DNA from: Bacteroidia bacterium
GTDB lineage: Bacteria > Bacteroidota > Bacteroidia > Cytophagales > Cyclobacteriaceae
Assembly (NCBI GenBank): GCA_030432655.1
Contig: JAUILA010000023.1
Location: 30,501-94,500 of the forward strand
Length of the DNA: 64,000 nucleotides
Direction: 5' to 3'
Below the pieces are notes generated by a model. The model was not told the DNA's origin and searched no databases. It was given only the letters and a program-made list of their open reading frames with translations. Positions within the stretch are counted from its first letter, which is position 1; each line of letters starts with the position of its first letter. The translations under genes and the position numbers were made by a program. This document shows, one piece after another, positions 28,082-37,418 of the stretch.

Positions 28082-31000
28082 TTATTTCCTGATTAGTTTC
28101 TGAGTAAATTCTGACGTTTTCCCCGTCAGTTTCATAATGTACATTCCCTGTCCCAGCCGGCTGAGGTCAAGGGTGGCCATACCATTTACTGGTCTTACTT
28201 CCTCTTCAAAAAGAGCAACGCCGCGCACATCAAAGATTGATACGTGAATAAGTTTATCTTTTCCGGGAATCCTGAAGTTTAACTGATCCTGGTCAAGCGG
28301 ATTAGGGTACATAACCAGTTCATCGGAAAAATAATCCGGCACTGAGGTAACTACTTCCTCGGTGAAAAATGAACGTGCATATTCAAAGGCCTCAATCCCG
28401 ATATCCTTCCCGATTTTCCTTCCCGGAATGTCATCGATCGGCGGATGTATCCCTCCCCATATCCTGGACAGGCTGCACTGGTCTGCAGCATCTGTATATT
28501 TGGCCCATTGCAGGACCACATCGGTACTCGGACCTTTTTCAAAAACCAGGAAATCATCTTTCGGGGCTACGAATTCACTCATTCCGCCCGGAAAATATTC
28601 GTCACCGGTGAGCCTGGTCAGAATTTCCGCAGCAGCCCTGGAATAGGTCGAATGACCCGACACGTATCCGGCAAAGGGCGGTGTGACAAAAGAAGGCCGC
28701 TGATACGGAATCCAGTCATCTCCAAGTATCCAGCCGATACCGGCTTCATCAACCCCGGGGTCGGTAATCTCATTATGTCCCCGCCAGGCTTTTACTTTTA
28801 TTTTACCCACATGCTCATTGTCAGCTCCTGCCAGCGGGTCGCCGGGTGATATCATTTCAATATATCCGGGGATCAGCTCTATCCCCGCTGGATGGTAATT
28901 GGGCTGTTCCGGATCCGAACTTTGCCCCATACTGCACATATACCTGATCGCAGAAACGGGCCGTATGTAATCGTAGTACCCTTTGATCCCCCAGGAGGAA
29001 ATCGCCACATCGTGCATGGCCCCTCCAAGTATAAAATAGGATTTAATATCCCACTCCAGGTCCTGAACGATCCGGCCTTCTCCCTGGAAACGTTTTTCCA
29101 GATCCGGGTGATCATTGATATAATTCAGAATGGTAAACCAATGTCCGGGAGGTGTTTCAGAATCCGGGCCATCCGCCCAGAACTCGGCCAGAACGCGCGT
29201 ATAATCTCCACGGGGAACCAACTGGGTCTCATAAGGTGCACCGGTTACCGGATTTATCTCATACCCCTGACCGGGGTCACCACCTTCTGTCAGCCTGTAA
29301 AACTGATCATATTCATCCAGGGTCCCGGGCAACGTTTCAATATTTCCCTGTGAGGCCGGTGATATATCCCACATTACACCGTCATAAGGATCCAGGTGGG
29401 ACGACCAGACCGACACCAGTTCAAATCCCCATTTATAGTATTCGGAATTCCCTCCCCCGGTAGACGGATCCAGGTATGCCGGCGGACCCGGATCGTGATA
29501 TACGCGGTATTCATGCCCGTCCCGCTCATGGATTGTCAGATCGCTTTCATTCAGTGAAAACGGTACCAGGTCACCCCATTCCGGACTAAGGAAAGAGGGC
29601 GATCCCCCGGGGATGACATTTCCGCTTTGATCTATAAAGGTTTCGAACGTGAGGGGCTGCCAGCGGTTGGGGTCCATGATATCCCCGGCTCCAGAACCCA
29701 GCGGGTACATCGGCGGATTTACCGGCTTATAATACCGGTTTTCGTAATTACCACCCTCGTTGGACCCATCCTGTAAGCCATAGGCAATGATCTTTTCGGC
29801 GATGTAATTCCCGAGAGCTGCGGGAGAACCATCCGTATAATCGACCGAGGTATTGGTCGCATCGTAGCCCAGGTAATTGAACAGGATATCAATCTGATCA
29901 AGAATATCAGGTGCGCCGGGAGAATTTCTGAAGCGGTACTTCATCAGCCGGTAGGCGGCATAACTGATTGCCTCTTCCTGTGAACGTTTCGGGTTTATGG
30001 AAGAAGGAATTCCTTCAAATGGAATAAATAAATTGCCGCGGGTATTCCCCAGAAAATACGGACGGGCCTCTTCGTCAAAGGCTGCCCAGGCATCGTACAT
30101 GGCCGCTGATATATGAAACAGGTTCCTGGCGTGTACAGTCGGACGGGCGTAATCATTCCGTATACATTCAAGCAACATTTCATTCCAGATCCGTGCATGC
30201 GACTGTGTTCCTCCGATTGCCGGTATGTCCGGCACCTGATAATCAATGTAATTCTTAATAATGGAGAATGGACGTTCCATCCGGTCAGTATATCCGGCTT
30301 CCGTGCGAATCTCCAGGAAAAAGTTATTTCCGTTAAGCGTGTCAGGCACCACCCAACTATACAATCCGTCGTTACTTACCGATTCGGCTACCTGACCCAG
30401 CTCTGTTTCCCCGTTGAACAACACCAGTGAAACATTACCGGTGGCATTTGCTGCTCCCCAGGTAATATCAACCTGCTTATTATTCTCCAGCAGAGCCCCA
30501 CCATCAGGTGTCTCAATCCAAACATGAGCATCCGCTGCTCCAGTAATGGAGAATAATTCAGAACAACCGGAATCATCTGCGCTGGTGGTACTGATAACCT
30601 GCAACTGATAATGCCCGTTTGGCAGATCAATTGCGGGAGTCCAGGTAAACTGGCCGTCATTTACTTCAGATTCTGCGATCAGCCACTCCTGACTGTTCGA
30701 ATCTTTCAGAATAATCCGAACGTCTTCGCTGAAAGAAGCTTTCCAGCGGATAGTATACGGACTGTCTTTTTTCAAAACCGAATTTTCTGCATCCAGTGTC
30801 ACAAGGACAGCAGGTTCCTTAACACGCAGTCGCTGATTGGCCTGTTGTGCTTTCATCACCTGGCGGATCCCGGAAGGCCAGGTAATTTCCAGGTCGAATG
30901 TCTCATGACCGGCCAGTCCGAAATAAGCAGCAATATCATCGCCGCCTCCCAGGCTGGAACCACTGTGTACTTCATGAAATTGTGCCACGTTATCAGGTGT

Positions 31001-32437
31001 GATCAGCCGCACTTTGGCACCGATACCATTCCGGTTGCTCAGGGGTGCCCCGGCTCCCTGCAATTCCAGTGCAAACCAGTGATTACCATTGTTATTTTCA
31101 TTACGATACAGGGAGGAGACATCATTAAAATTCACGGTGAACAAGTCCGGATCTCCATCCATATCGTAATCTGCCATCACCATGGTCCTGGTACTTGCTC
31201 CATTGGCGATTCCTGATTCATCCCGGCTGACCTGCCGGAAGCCCGGGATTCCGCCGGTTTCCGTATTTTCATTATGAAAAAGAAAATTCGGCTGGTACAC
31301 GTCACGCAGCGACCCCCCGGCAACTGCCAGGTCCTGCCACGTATCCAGGTCATAATCCAGGAAATTTGTTCCCCAGGTAAACAGCAGCCCGTTTTCCGGC
31401 TTGAAATTAATTTTATCCAGTCCGGCTGGTCCTGATACATTAAGGAGGTTTTGCCCGTTATTTTGCAGGAGTACGGAATTCTCCCCGTATACATGGACAT
31501 TGGTCATATGATAATCCAGCCAGCCATCGTGATTTGGATCGCCCCGGGGAATCCCCATGACATCCGAACATTCGGGCGTGGTGATTCCCCTGGTAAACGG
31601 ACCGATCTCCGCAATGGACTCTGTAAATGTGAGGTCTCCATTATTGATCCACAATTTATTACCTTCCGGGCCGAGCGGACAATCATTCGTCGCGAAGATA
31701 TCTGCCCACCCGTCGTTATTGACATCGGTAATGATCCCGATAAAGCCAAAACCATTGAGGTCATCCGTCCCGTCTTGATCAACATCTCCTGCCAGCAGGG
31801 AAGATCTGTTTTCAAAGGTTACAGGTGAACCACCATTGCTGATAAACAAAAAGTCAGACGGGGCGATTGTGGAATCCACGTGATCATAATTGGAAACATA
31901 CAGGTCGAGCCACCCGTCATTATTGAGGTCACCCCAGGCGGCCGACGAACCAAACTGAGGCATTAGCGGGGACAGACCGGGAAAGGCACGTGAAGTGACA
32001 TCGGTAAAATTTCCCGAACCGTCATTCTCCAGTAAAAGATCGTCTGAATAATTGGTAAGGAACAAGTCCATGTCCCCGTCATTGTCATAGTCTGCCGCAG
32101 CAGCCCCGCAACCGTCCCGTCCGGCATCGGCTATTACCGGGGTAGTGATATCCGTGAAATCAGGTGTACCATTCCCAATACGGTTATTCCGGAATAAATG
32201 ATTGGCGCCCCGATTGGAAACAAATAAATCCAGGTCTCCGTCGCCATCGCAGTCAAACCAGACCGCTCCGGTTCCGTAACTCGGATCCTGCATATCGTGA
32301 TGGTGGGCGACCTGCACGCCTTCCTGCGCCGCAACTTCGGTAAATTTTGTCTGACTACATACTGTACCTGTGGCTGTCGCGATAATCAAACCAACAGCCC
32401 CAATCTTTCTAAACAGTATTAATATACCCGCAGGCAT
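28082..32437 (-). CDS. VCBS/UnbV repeat protein fused to vanadium-haloperoxidase/PAP2-like domain, T9SS-exported
   Basis: A 1451-residue multidomain protein. After a signal peptide (to about residue 29), FG-GAP/VCBS repeats rich in DxDxDGDxD calcium loops run to about 440; an ASPIC/UnbV domain covers about 465-530 (NGIGAKVRL); two Ig-like domains cover about 535-725. A vanadium-dependent haloperoxidase/PAP2-type domain covers about 730-1365, with all three phosphatase signatures: KX6RP (K1152 to P1160), SGHS (1260-1263) and SRX5HX3D (R1325, H1331). Residues from 1371 are a T9SS sorting domain (MYPNPLD, GMYIMKL). Exported to the surface or medium. It may be a haloperoxidase or a phosphatase; the sequence alone does not decide. 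Confidence 0.85.
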   Translation of the reverse strand: MPAGILILFRKIGAVGLIIATATGTVCSQTKFTEVAAQEGVQVAHHHDMQDPSYGTGAVWFDCDGDGDLDLFVSNRGANHLFRNNRIGNGTPDFTDITTPVIADAGRDGCGAAAADYDNDGDMDLFLTNYSDDLLLENDGSGNFTDVTSRAFPGLSPLMPQFGSSAAWGDLNNDGWLDLYVSNYDHVDSTIAPSDFLFISNGGSPVTFENRSSLLAGDVDQDGTDDLNGFGFIGIITDVNNDGWADIFATNDCPLGPEGNKLWINNGDLTFTESIAEIGPFTRGITTPECSDVMGIPRGDPNHDGWLDYHMTNVHVYGENSVLLQNNGQNLLNVSGPAGLDKINFKPENGLLFTWGTNFLDYDLDTWQDLAVAGGSLRDVYQPNFLFHNENTETGGIPGFRQVSRDESGIANGASTRTMVMADYDMDGDPDLFTVNFNDVSSLYRNENNNGNHWFALELQGAGAPLSNRNGIGAKVRLITPDNVAQFHEVHSGSSLGGGDDIAAYFGLAGHETFDLEITWPSGIRQVMKAQQANQRLRVKEPAVLVTLDAENSVLKKDSPYTIRWKASFSEDVRIILKDSNSQEWLIAESEVNDGQFTWTPAIDLPNGHYQLQVISTTSADDSGCSELFSITGAADAHVWIETPDGGALLENNKQVDITWGAANATGNVSLVLFNGETELGQVAESVSNDGLYSWVVPDTLNGNNFFLEIRTEAGYTDRMERPFSIIKNYIDYQVPDIPAIGGTQSHARIWNEMLLECIRNDYARPTVHARNLFHISAAMYDAWAAFDEEARPYFLGNTRGNLFIPFEGIPSSINPKRSQEEAISYAAYRLMKYRFRNSPGAPDILDQIDILFNYLGYDATNTSVDYTDGSPAALGNYIAEKIIAYGLQDGSNEGGNYENRYYKPVNPPMYPLGSGAGDIMDPNRWQPLTFETFIDQSGNVIPGGSPSFLSPEWGDLVPFSLNESDLTIHERDGHEYRVYHDPGPPAYLDPSTGGGNSEYYKWGFELVSVWSSHLDPYDGVMWDISPASQGNIETLPGTLDEYDQFYRLTEGGDPGQGYEINPVTGAPYETQLVPRGDYTRVLAEFWADGPDSETPPGHWFTILNYINDHPDLEKRFQGEGRIVQDLEWDIKSYFILGGAMHDVAISSWGIKGYYDYIRPVSAIRYMCSMGQSSDPEQPNYHPAGIELIPGYIEMISPGDPLAGADNEHVGKIKVKAWRGHNEITDPGVDEAGIGWILGDDWIPYQRPSFVTPPFAGYVSGHSTYSRAAAEILTRLTGDEYFPGGMSEFVAPKDDFLVFEKGPSTDVVLQWAKYTDAADQCSLSRIWGGIHPPIDDIPGRKIGKDIGIEAFEYARSFFTEEVVTSVPDYFSDELVMYPNPLDQDQLNFRIPGKDKLIHVSIFDVRGVALFEEEVRPVNGMATLDLSRLGQGMYIMKLTGKTSEFTQKLIRK

Positions 32438-32453
32438 CCAGGTGTTCCGGTAT

Positions 32454-32467
32454 AATTCTTAAGAATT
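32454..32467. promoter_or_regulatory. 14-base palindrome in intergenic gap
   Basis: AATTCTTAAGAATT is a perfect palindrome 17 bases upstream of the fusion gene start, in the 107-base gap after the TIG lipoprotein gene. It may be regulatory; its role is unknown. Confidence 0.25.
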
Positions 32468-32544
32468 TAAAATGCGTATTAACAAGAAATTCGCCGGGCA
32501 ACCCAACGAATTTCTCTCACTTTAGTTATCGCTGTGTTGCAGCT

Positions 32545-33768
32545 CTATTGCTGGTAGTCACCGATTACCACCATTCTGAAATCATCAATGTAGAATTCAC
32601 CTCCGAGGTTTTCTGAAAAGTTAAGGTTCACCTCCATGGCCGCATGCACATCATTTCCTGCATCGTGGTCTCCGGTACTGTGTTGTACTTCCAACTCAAT
32701 TATATTCCAGCCCTGGTTAAGGGTAATGGTTTCCCCGCCGGCAAATCCTCCACAACAAGGCGTTCTTCTGGCGCCATTGACAGCCGCGGTTCGTCCGCCC
32801 TGATCAGACCATATTTTACCAAGGATAGCAAAACGACTGTTGGCAGGAACTTCATATCCATCCAGGTCACCGAACGCAGGTTGGTTGTTTACCCACTGGA
32901 TTCTCCAGGAATCAGTTCCCCCGTTCTGCAATTCGTTAATTGTAACTTTCAATGTCAAATCTCCAAGGCCGGGTGCTCCTCCGGGACTTTCGACTATTTC
33001 CCACTGGGCACCGGGTGCACCGGCAGTAAAGGATCCGCCGCCAATATCACCACCTTCACCAATAACTCCTATCGTACCGTCCTCAAATCCACCATTTCCG
33101 TTCAGCGGATCCAGGCAGTAGTAATTGTCCGGCTCTGTATCACATACGGCAAATTCGTAAGGGCTGGTGCCGTTTCCGGCTTCAGTAATCAGTTCGATCG
33201 GACCGGTCTCCGCGCCGGAAGGTACCGTTACAGTGACCGAATTGTCAGTCACATTAGAAACAGAGGCTGCCACACCTCCGACATTGGCGCTTTCTACAAA
33301 CCCGAAATTATTACCATACACAGTTACTTCATCGCCTTCCGTGCCTTCCTGTAGGTCAAACCAGTTAACAACCGGAAGCGAAACCATTTCAATGGAAGCT
33401 GTCGCACGATCCGGTCCCTCGAATATGAAAACGATATCCTGCATGCCAAGGGGAACGGTTACAGGGACTGTAAAAGAAACTTCGCTATCCGTTGCAACCA
33501 CGTTACTGGCGAAATCTCCGGCAATGTAAACTTGCTCCACCCCGGAAAGATTATTCCCCTGGGCGGTAAGCATTGCTCCGGCACCAGAACGGTTGGCGTC
33601 AAAACCGGTTATTCGTTCACTTACATCGTTCGTGTTGCCCGACGGATTGGATCCGGTGAGCCTGTCTTCCGCTGCTTCCTCTTCACAACTTACAAGAAGC
33701 AGTCCGGGCAGTAACACCAATAGCAGAAGTATTAATTTATTCATGGGTAATTTTTTTGTAAGAGACAT
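32545..33768 (-). CDS. TIG-domain surface glycan-binding lipoprotein
   Basis: A 407-residue lipoprotein (lipobox LLVSC, cysteine 28; an alternative ATG at 33744 is equally plausible). Two IPT/TIG Ig-like domains (about 50-210; ITGFDANRSGAGAMLTAQGNNLSGV and VTVYGNNFG) precede a C-terminal beta-sandwich (about 215-405) with WRIQW, a vicinal cysteine pair (TPCCGG) and the ending FYIDDFRM, which looks like a carbohydrate-binding module. This architecture matches surface glycan-binding proteins encoded near susCD genes. It is the first gene of the minus-strand arm and has a LacI-type palindrome about 100 bases upstream. Confidence 0.75.
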   Translation of the reverse strand: MSLTKKLPMNKLILLLLVLLPGLLLVSCEEEAAEDRLTGSNPSGNTNDVSERITGFDANRSGAGAMLTAQGNNLSGVEQVYIAGDFASNVVATDSEVSFTVPVTVPLGMQDIVFIFEGPDRATASIEMVSLPVVNWFDLQEGTEGDEVTVYGNNFGFVESANVGGVAASVSNVTDNSVTVTVPSGAETGPIELITEAGNGTSPYEFAVCDTEPDNYYCLDPLNGNGGFEDGTIGVIGEGGDIGGGSFTAGAPGAQWEIVESPGGAPGLGDLTLKVTINELQNGGTDSWRIQWVNNQPAFGDLDGYEVPANSRFAILGKIWSDQGGRTAAVNGARRTPCCGGFAGGETITLNQGWNIIELEVQHSTGDHDAGNDVHAAMEVNLNFSENLGGEFYIDDFRMVVIGDYQQ

Positions 33769-33860
33769 AAGTTCTTAAGCAGATAGAGTTAGGCAATTAA
33801 TTTATTCCAGGTCGGTAATGTCGACAATCTGATAATTTGATATCCAATATAAAAAGCTTT

Positions 33861-33886
33861 TCTAAAAATTACGCAATCGATTGTGA
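33861..33886 (-). promoter_or_regulatory. LacI-type operator upstream of TIG lipoprotein gene
   Basis: ACGCAATCGATTGTGA with a perfect CAATCGATTG core (33874-33883). On the minus strand it is followed by TAATTTT, as at the susC site; 22 of 25 bases are shared between the two. It is placed to control the minus-strand arm and, with the site at 34031, could control the divergent promoter pair. Confidence 0.6.
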
Positions 33887-33956
33887 AATATTTGAAAATA
33901 TTTGATGGATTTCCCGTATTTGGGTGCATAACTGATGTAATAAATGTGTAAAGTGC

Positions 33957-33964
33957 TATATTTG
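33957..33964 (+). promoter_or_regulatory. possible Bacteroidota -7 box
   Basis: TATATTTG matches the Bacteroidota -7 consensus TAnnTTTG and lies about 90 bases upstream of the start at 34055. A convincing -33 TTG at the right spacing was not found, so this is a weak call. Confidence 0.3.
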
Positions 33965-34030
33965 ATTTTAACCCGAAGTAAAATTCCCGATAAAAATTTT
34001 CTGCTAACGCGGTTAAATACAGGTGAATTT

Positions 34031-34046
34031 GCGCAATCGATTAAGT
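34031..34046 (+). promoter_or_regulatory. LacI-type operator immediately before VCBS lipoprotein gene
   Basis: GCGCAATCGATTAAGT shares nine of ten core bases (CAATCGATTA) with the operators at 23900 and 33874. It ends 8 bases before the ATG at 34055 and lies about 160 bases from the operator at 33874. A bound repressor here would block transcription downstream of the promoter. Confidence 0.5.
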
Positions 34047-34054
34047 CAGTATCC

Positions 34055-37000
34055 ATGAGAAAAAATACCACGATCCTGAATTTGTTTTTACTCGCCTTCC
34101 CTGCCTGTCTTATTGTGGCATGCCAGTCCGGGGAAGAGCTTGTTTCGGAAAATACTGATGATCAGAAGGCACCGAAAGCGATCATGCAGCTGATCAGTCC
34201 GGAACAAAGTGGCATCCGCTTTACAAATACGGTGGAGGAGCGCTTTGAAAACTTCTTTGACTTTTTCGCCTATGTATATAATGGAGGCGGTGTCGCTGTT
34301 GGAGACATTAATAATGATGACCTGCCCGATATCTACTTTACTGGAAATGAGGTGCCCAACAAACTTTACCTCAACAAGGGTGACATGGAATTTGAGGATA
34401 TTACTGCTGCAGCAGGCGTTGCCGGGCCCGGCGGATGGGCCAATGGTGTGACCATGGCGGATGTCAACGGGGACGGATACATGGATATTTACGTGAGCCG
34501 GGGCGGCTGGATGGATGAGGAAGAAGACAGGACCAACCTCCTGTTCATCAACCAGGGTGACCTCACCTTTAAAGAGGAAGCAGCCGATTATAACCTCAAC
34601 GACAGCGGATATTCAAACCATGCGGTTTTCTTTGATATGGATAACGACAATGACCTGGATGCCTATGTCATTAACCGCCCGGATTCGTTCTACCTGCCTC
34701 TTTCCGAAATGGAGAAGCGTCAGTACAATTCTCCGGACAAGAACCGCGATAAGCTTTATGTGAATGAGAATGGGAAGTTTGTCGAGCGTGGCCGGGAGTC
34801 CGGGATCACCAATAATTACGGATACGCCCTGAGCGTGGTGGCTTCTGACGTCAATGATGACGGATTCACCGATCTTTTTGTATCCAATGATTACTCCATT
34901 TCAGATTACCTCTATATCAACCAGGGAGACGGGACTTTCCGCGAGTCTGTTAAAGATGCCACCAACCATATCTCGCTTTATTCTATGGGCGCGGATATTG
35001 CGGACATCAATAATGACGGACTGGAAGACTTGTTTGTGATGGAAATGAGGCCGGAGAATTACCAGCGCTCAAAGATTTCCATGCCTTCGATGGATGTTAA
35101 GGGCTTCTATGCGATCCTTGATGCCGGGTATCACAAACAGTATATGCACAATATGCTCCACCTGAACCAGGGCGGACTTATGTTCAGCGAAATCTCCCAG
35201 CTGGCAGGGGTGGCCAAAACCGACTGGAGCTGGGCCGTTCTCGCATCTGATTTTGATAATGACGGGTACCGCGATCTGTTTGTTTCCAACGGCACACGCC
35301 GGGATCTGTTTGACGGGGATGCCCAGAACCGGCTTACAGAGTTTGCCATGCGGATGCGCGGGAAATACAACAGTCCGCTGAAAATGTTCACCGAGAATTT
35401 CGATGAGATTATCAACCTGTACAACCCGGTCGAGGTACGAAATTACCTGATGCGCAATACCGGGGAGCTTACCTTCGAGGATGTTTCGGAAGAATGGGGA
35501 TTCGAAGAAACCAGCTTTTCCAACGGAGCGGCCGTAGCCGACCTGGACAATGACGGGGACCTTGACCTTGTGGTGAATAACCTGGATCAGAATGCATTCC
35601 TGTATGAAAACACGATCGACGGGGCCAGTAACTTTCTGAAACTTGATCTGCAGGGACCTGAAAGTAATAACGACGGACTTGGTGCCAAGATCACACTTTA
35701 TCACCGGGACGGCATTAAGTTCTTTGAACAGAAAACAGTTCGCGGCTACCTGTCTTCCAATGACCCGGTTGTCCATTTCGGACTGGGAGAAGTGAATACA
35801 CTTGACAGTGTGGAAGTAAAATGGCCTGACGGTAAAACCACCACCCTCAGGGAAGTGGACGCCAACCAGACCCTTCGTCCTGCCTGGAGCGAGGCAGTCC
35901 GAAAAAATTCTCCAAAAAAGAAACCTTCCATGCTGTTCACGGAGGCAAAAGCACCAGATTTCAAACACAACGAAAACAACTTTAATGAGTACGAGAAGCA
36001 GATTCTCCTGCCCCACATGTTCTCGAAAAACGGACCGTTCATCGCCAAGGGAGATGCGGATGGTGATGACCTCGAAGATTTTTATGTGGGAGGAGCAGCC
36101 GGACAAGCCGGCCAGGTTTTCGTACAGAAGGGCAATGAGTTCGTTGCGGTCAGCAGCAAGGTATTTGCCGACGACCGTCAATTTGAAGACATGGGGGCAT
36201 CCTTTGTGGATATTGACCAGGACGGCGATCAGGACCTCATTGTGGCCAGCGGAGGCAGCGAATTCCGCGAAGGATCAGAATGGTATCATACCAGGATCTA
36301 TATAAATGACGGACAAGGGCGCTTTACCCGGGGCCAGCGACTGGCAACCGAAAGCAGCAGTTCGGTGGTAGCACCCAACGACATCGACGGGGATGGTGAC
36401 CTGGATCTGTTTATCGGCGGACAGGTCATCGCTGACCGGTACCCCCTCCCTGCCACGAGTTACATTTTTATTAATGACAACGGAGATTTCACAGACCGTA
36501 CGAGTGAAATGGCTCCGGAGATTGCCCGCATTGGTATGGTGAATACGGCGGAGTGGGTTAACGTGCAGGGCGATGACACCAAAGAACTTGTGGTAGCGGG
36601 AGAATGGATGCCGGTAACCGTTTTTGAAGTGAAGGACGGAGTCTTCACAGATATCTCCAACCGAATGGGGCTGCACATGACTGAGGGATGGTGGAACCGT
36701 ATCCAGGCGGCAGACCTGGACCAGGATGGCGACATGGACCTGATTGTCGGAAACCTGGGTAAAAACTACAAATTCAAAGCAAGTCCGGAAAAGCCGTTCC
36801 AGGTATATGCCAATGACTTTGATATGAACGGAACCAATGATATTTTCCTGGCAAAATATAATGGAGGAGAACTGGTTCCGGTCAGGGGCCGCGAATGTTC
36901 CTCCCAGCAGGTGCCCAACATCGCCCGGCAGTTTCCTACGTTCACATCCTTTGCGAATGCCACGATTGATGAAATCCTTGGCCCTGGCAAGGAGCAGGCG

Positions 37001-37405
37001 TATCATCGCAAGGTTCATATCCTTACCAGTGTGATCCTGGAAAATGATGGTGGTAAATTCAATGTTATTGAGTTGCCTAAAGAAGCTCAGTTCTCTACCC
37101 TGAACGCCATTATCGCCGATGATTTTGACCAGGATGGGATAACGGACCTGCTCATTGCCGGAAATAAATTTGATACGGAAGTAGAGACGACCCCGGCGGA
37201 TGCCTCTCCCGGTTATCTCCTGAAAGGGCTGGGTGACATGAATTATGAAGCAATTCCTCCGCGTATCAGTGGATTGCGCATTCCCTACAATGTCAAGGAT
37301 GTGGTGACAGTGAGGTTAGGCGGGGAAGAAAAATTACTGGTCGCAGCCAACGACGACCCATTACGAATGTATTCAATCAATAAAACCAATATTACCGGTA
37401 TTTAA
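34055..37405 (+). CDS. VCBS/FG-GAP repeat lipoprotein with ASPIC/UnbV domain
   Basis: The ATG at 34055 gives an 1116-residue protein with a lipobox (LIVAC, cysteine 23); the upstream frame from 33944 would put 37 residues before the signal peptide and is rejected. Many FG-GAP/VCBS repeats with calcium loops (VGDINNDDLPDIYF, ADVNGDGYMDIYV, ADLDNDGDLDLVV) form one propeller, an ASPIC/UnbV domain (GLGAKITLYHRDG) follows near residues 530-600, and a second set of repeats fills the C-terminal half. A surface binding or scaffold role is likely. It is the first gene of the plus-strand PUL arm, 13 bases before a GH43 gene. Confidence 0.85.
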   Translation: MRKNTTILNLFLLAFPACLIVACQSGEELVSENTDDQKAPKAIMQLISPEQSGIRFTNTVEERFENFFDFFAYVYNGGGVAVGDINNDDLPDIYFTGNEVPNKLYLNKGDMEFEDITAAAGVAGPGGWANGVTMADVNGDGYMDIYVSRGGWMDEEEDRTNLLFINQGDLTFKEEAADYNLNDSGYSNHAVFFDMDNDNDLDAYVINRPDSFYLPLSEMEKRQYNSPDKNRDKLYVNENGKFVERGRESGITNNYGYALSVVASDVNDDGFTDLFVSNDYSISDYLYINQGDGTFRESVKDATNHISLYSMGADIADINNDGLEDLFVMEMRPENYQRSKISMPSMDVKGFYAILDAGYHKQYMHNMLHLNQGGLMFSEISQLAGVAKTDWSWAVLASDFDNDGYRDLFVSNGTRRDLFDGDAQNRLTEFAMRMRGKYNSPLKMFTENFDEIINLYNPVEVRNYLMRNTGELTFEDVSEEWGFEETSFSNGAAVADLDNDGDLDLVVNNLDQNAFLYENTIDGASNFLKLDLQGPESNNDGLGAKITLYHRDGIKFFEQKTVRGYLSSNDPVVHFGLGEVNTLDSVEVKWPDGKTTTLREVDANQTLRPAWSEAVRKNSPKKKPSMLFTEAKAPDFKHNENNFNEYEKQILLPHMFSKNGPFIAKGDADGDDLEDFYVGGAAGQAGQVFVQKGNEFVAVSSKVFADDRQFEDMGASFVDIDQDGDQDLIVASGGSEFREGSEWYHTRIYINDGQGRFTRGQRLATESSSSVVAPNDIDGDGDLDLFIGGQVIADRYPLPATSYIFINDNGDFTDRTSEMAPEIARIGMVNTAEWVNVQGDDTKELVVAGEWMPVTVFEVKDGVFTDISNRMGLHMTEGWWNRIQAADLDQDGDMDLIVGNLGKNYKFKASPEKPFQVYANDFDMNGTNDIFLAKYNGGELVPVRGRECSSQQVPNIARQFPTFTSFANATIDEILGPGKEQAYHRKVHILTSVILENDGGKFNVIELPKEAQFSTLNAIIADDFDQDGITDLLIAGNKFDTEVETTPADASPGYLLKGLGDMNYEAIPPRISGLRIPYNVKDVVTVRLGGEEKLLVAANDDPLRMYSINKTNITGI

Positions 37406-37418
37406 ACTCCAGAAACCA

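Noticed and set aside
30611..31216. 201-codon plus-strand ORF
   Set aside because: Antisense to the haloperoxidase-like fusion gene; no domain and no start context.
33944..34054. 37-codon extension of the VCBS lipoprotein
   Set aside because: It would place a long basic stretch before the signal peptide and lipobox, and contains the operator; the ATG at 34055 is better.
35069..36181. 370-codon minus-strand ORF, plus a 247-codon one at 36275-37018
   Set aside because: Both are antisense to the VCBS/UnbV lipoprotein gene; long shadow frames arise from its repetitive Asp/Gly codons.
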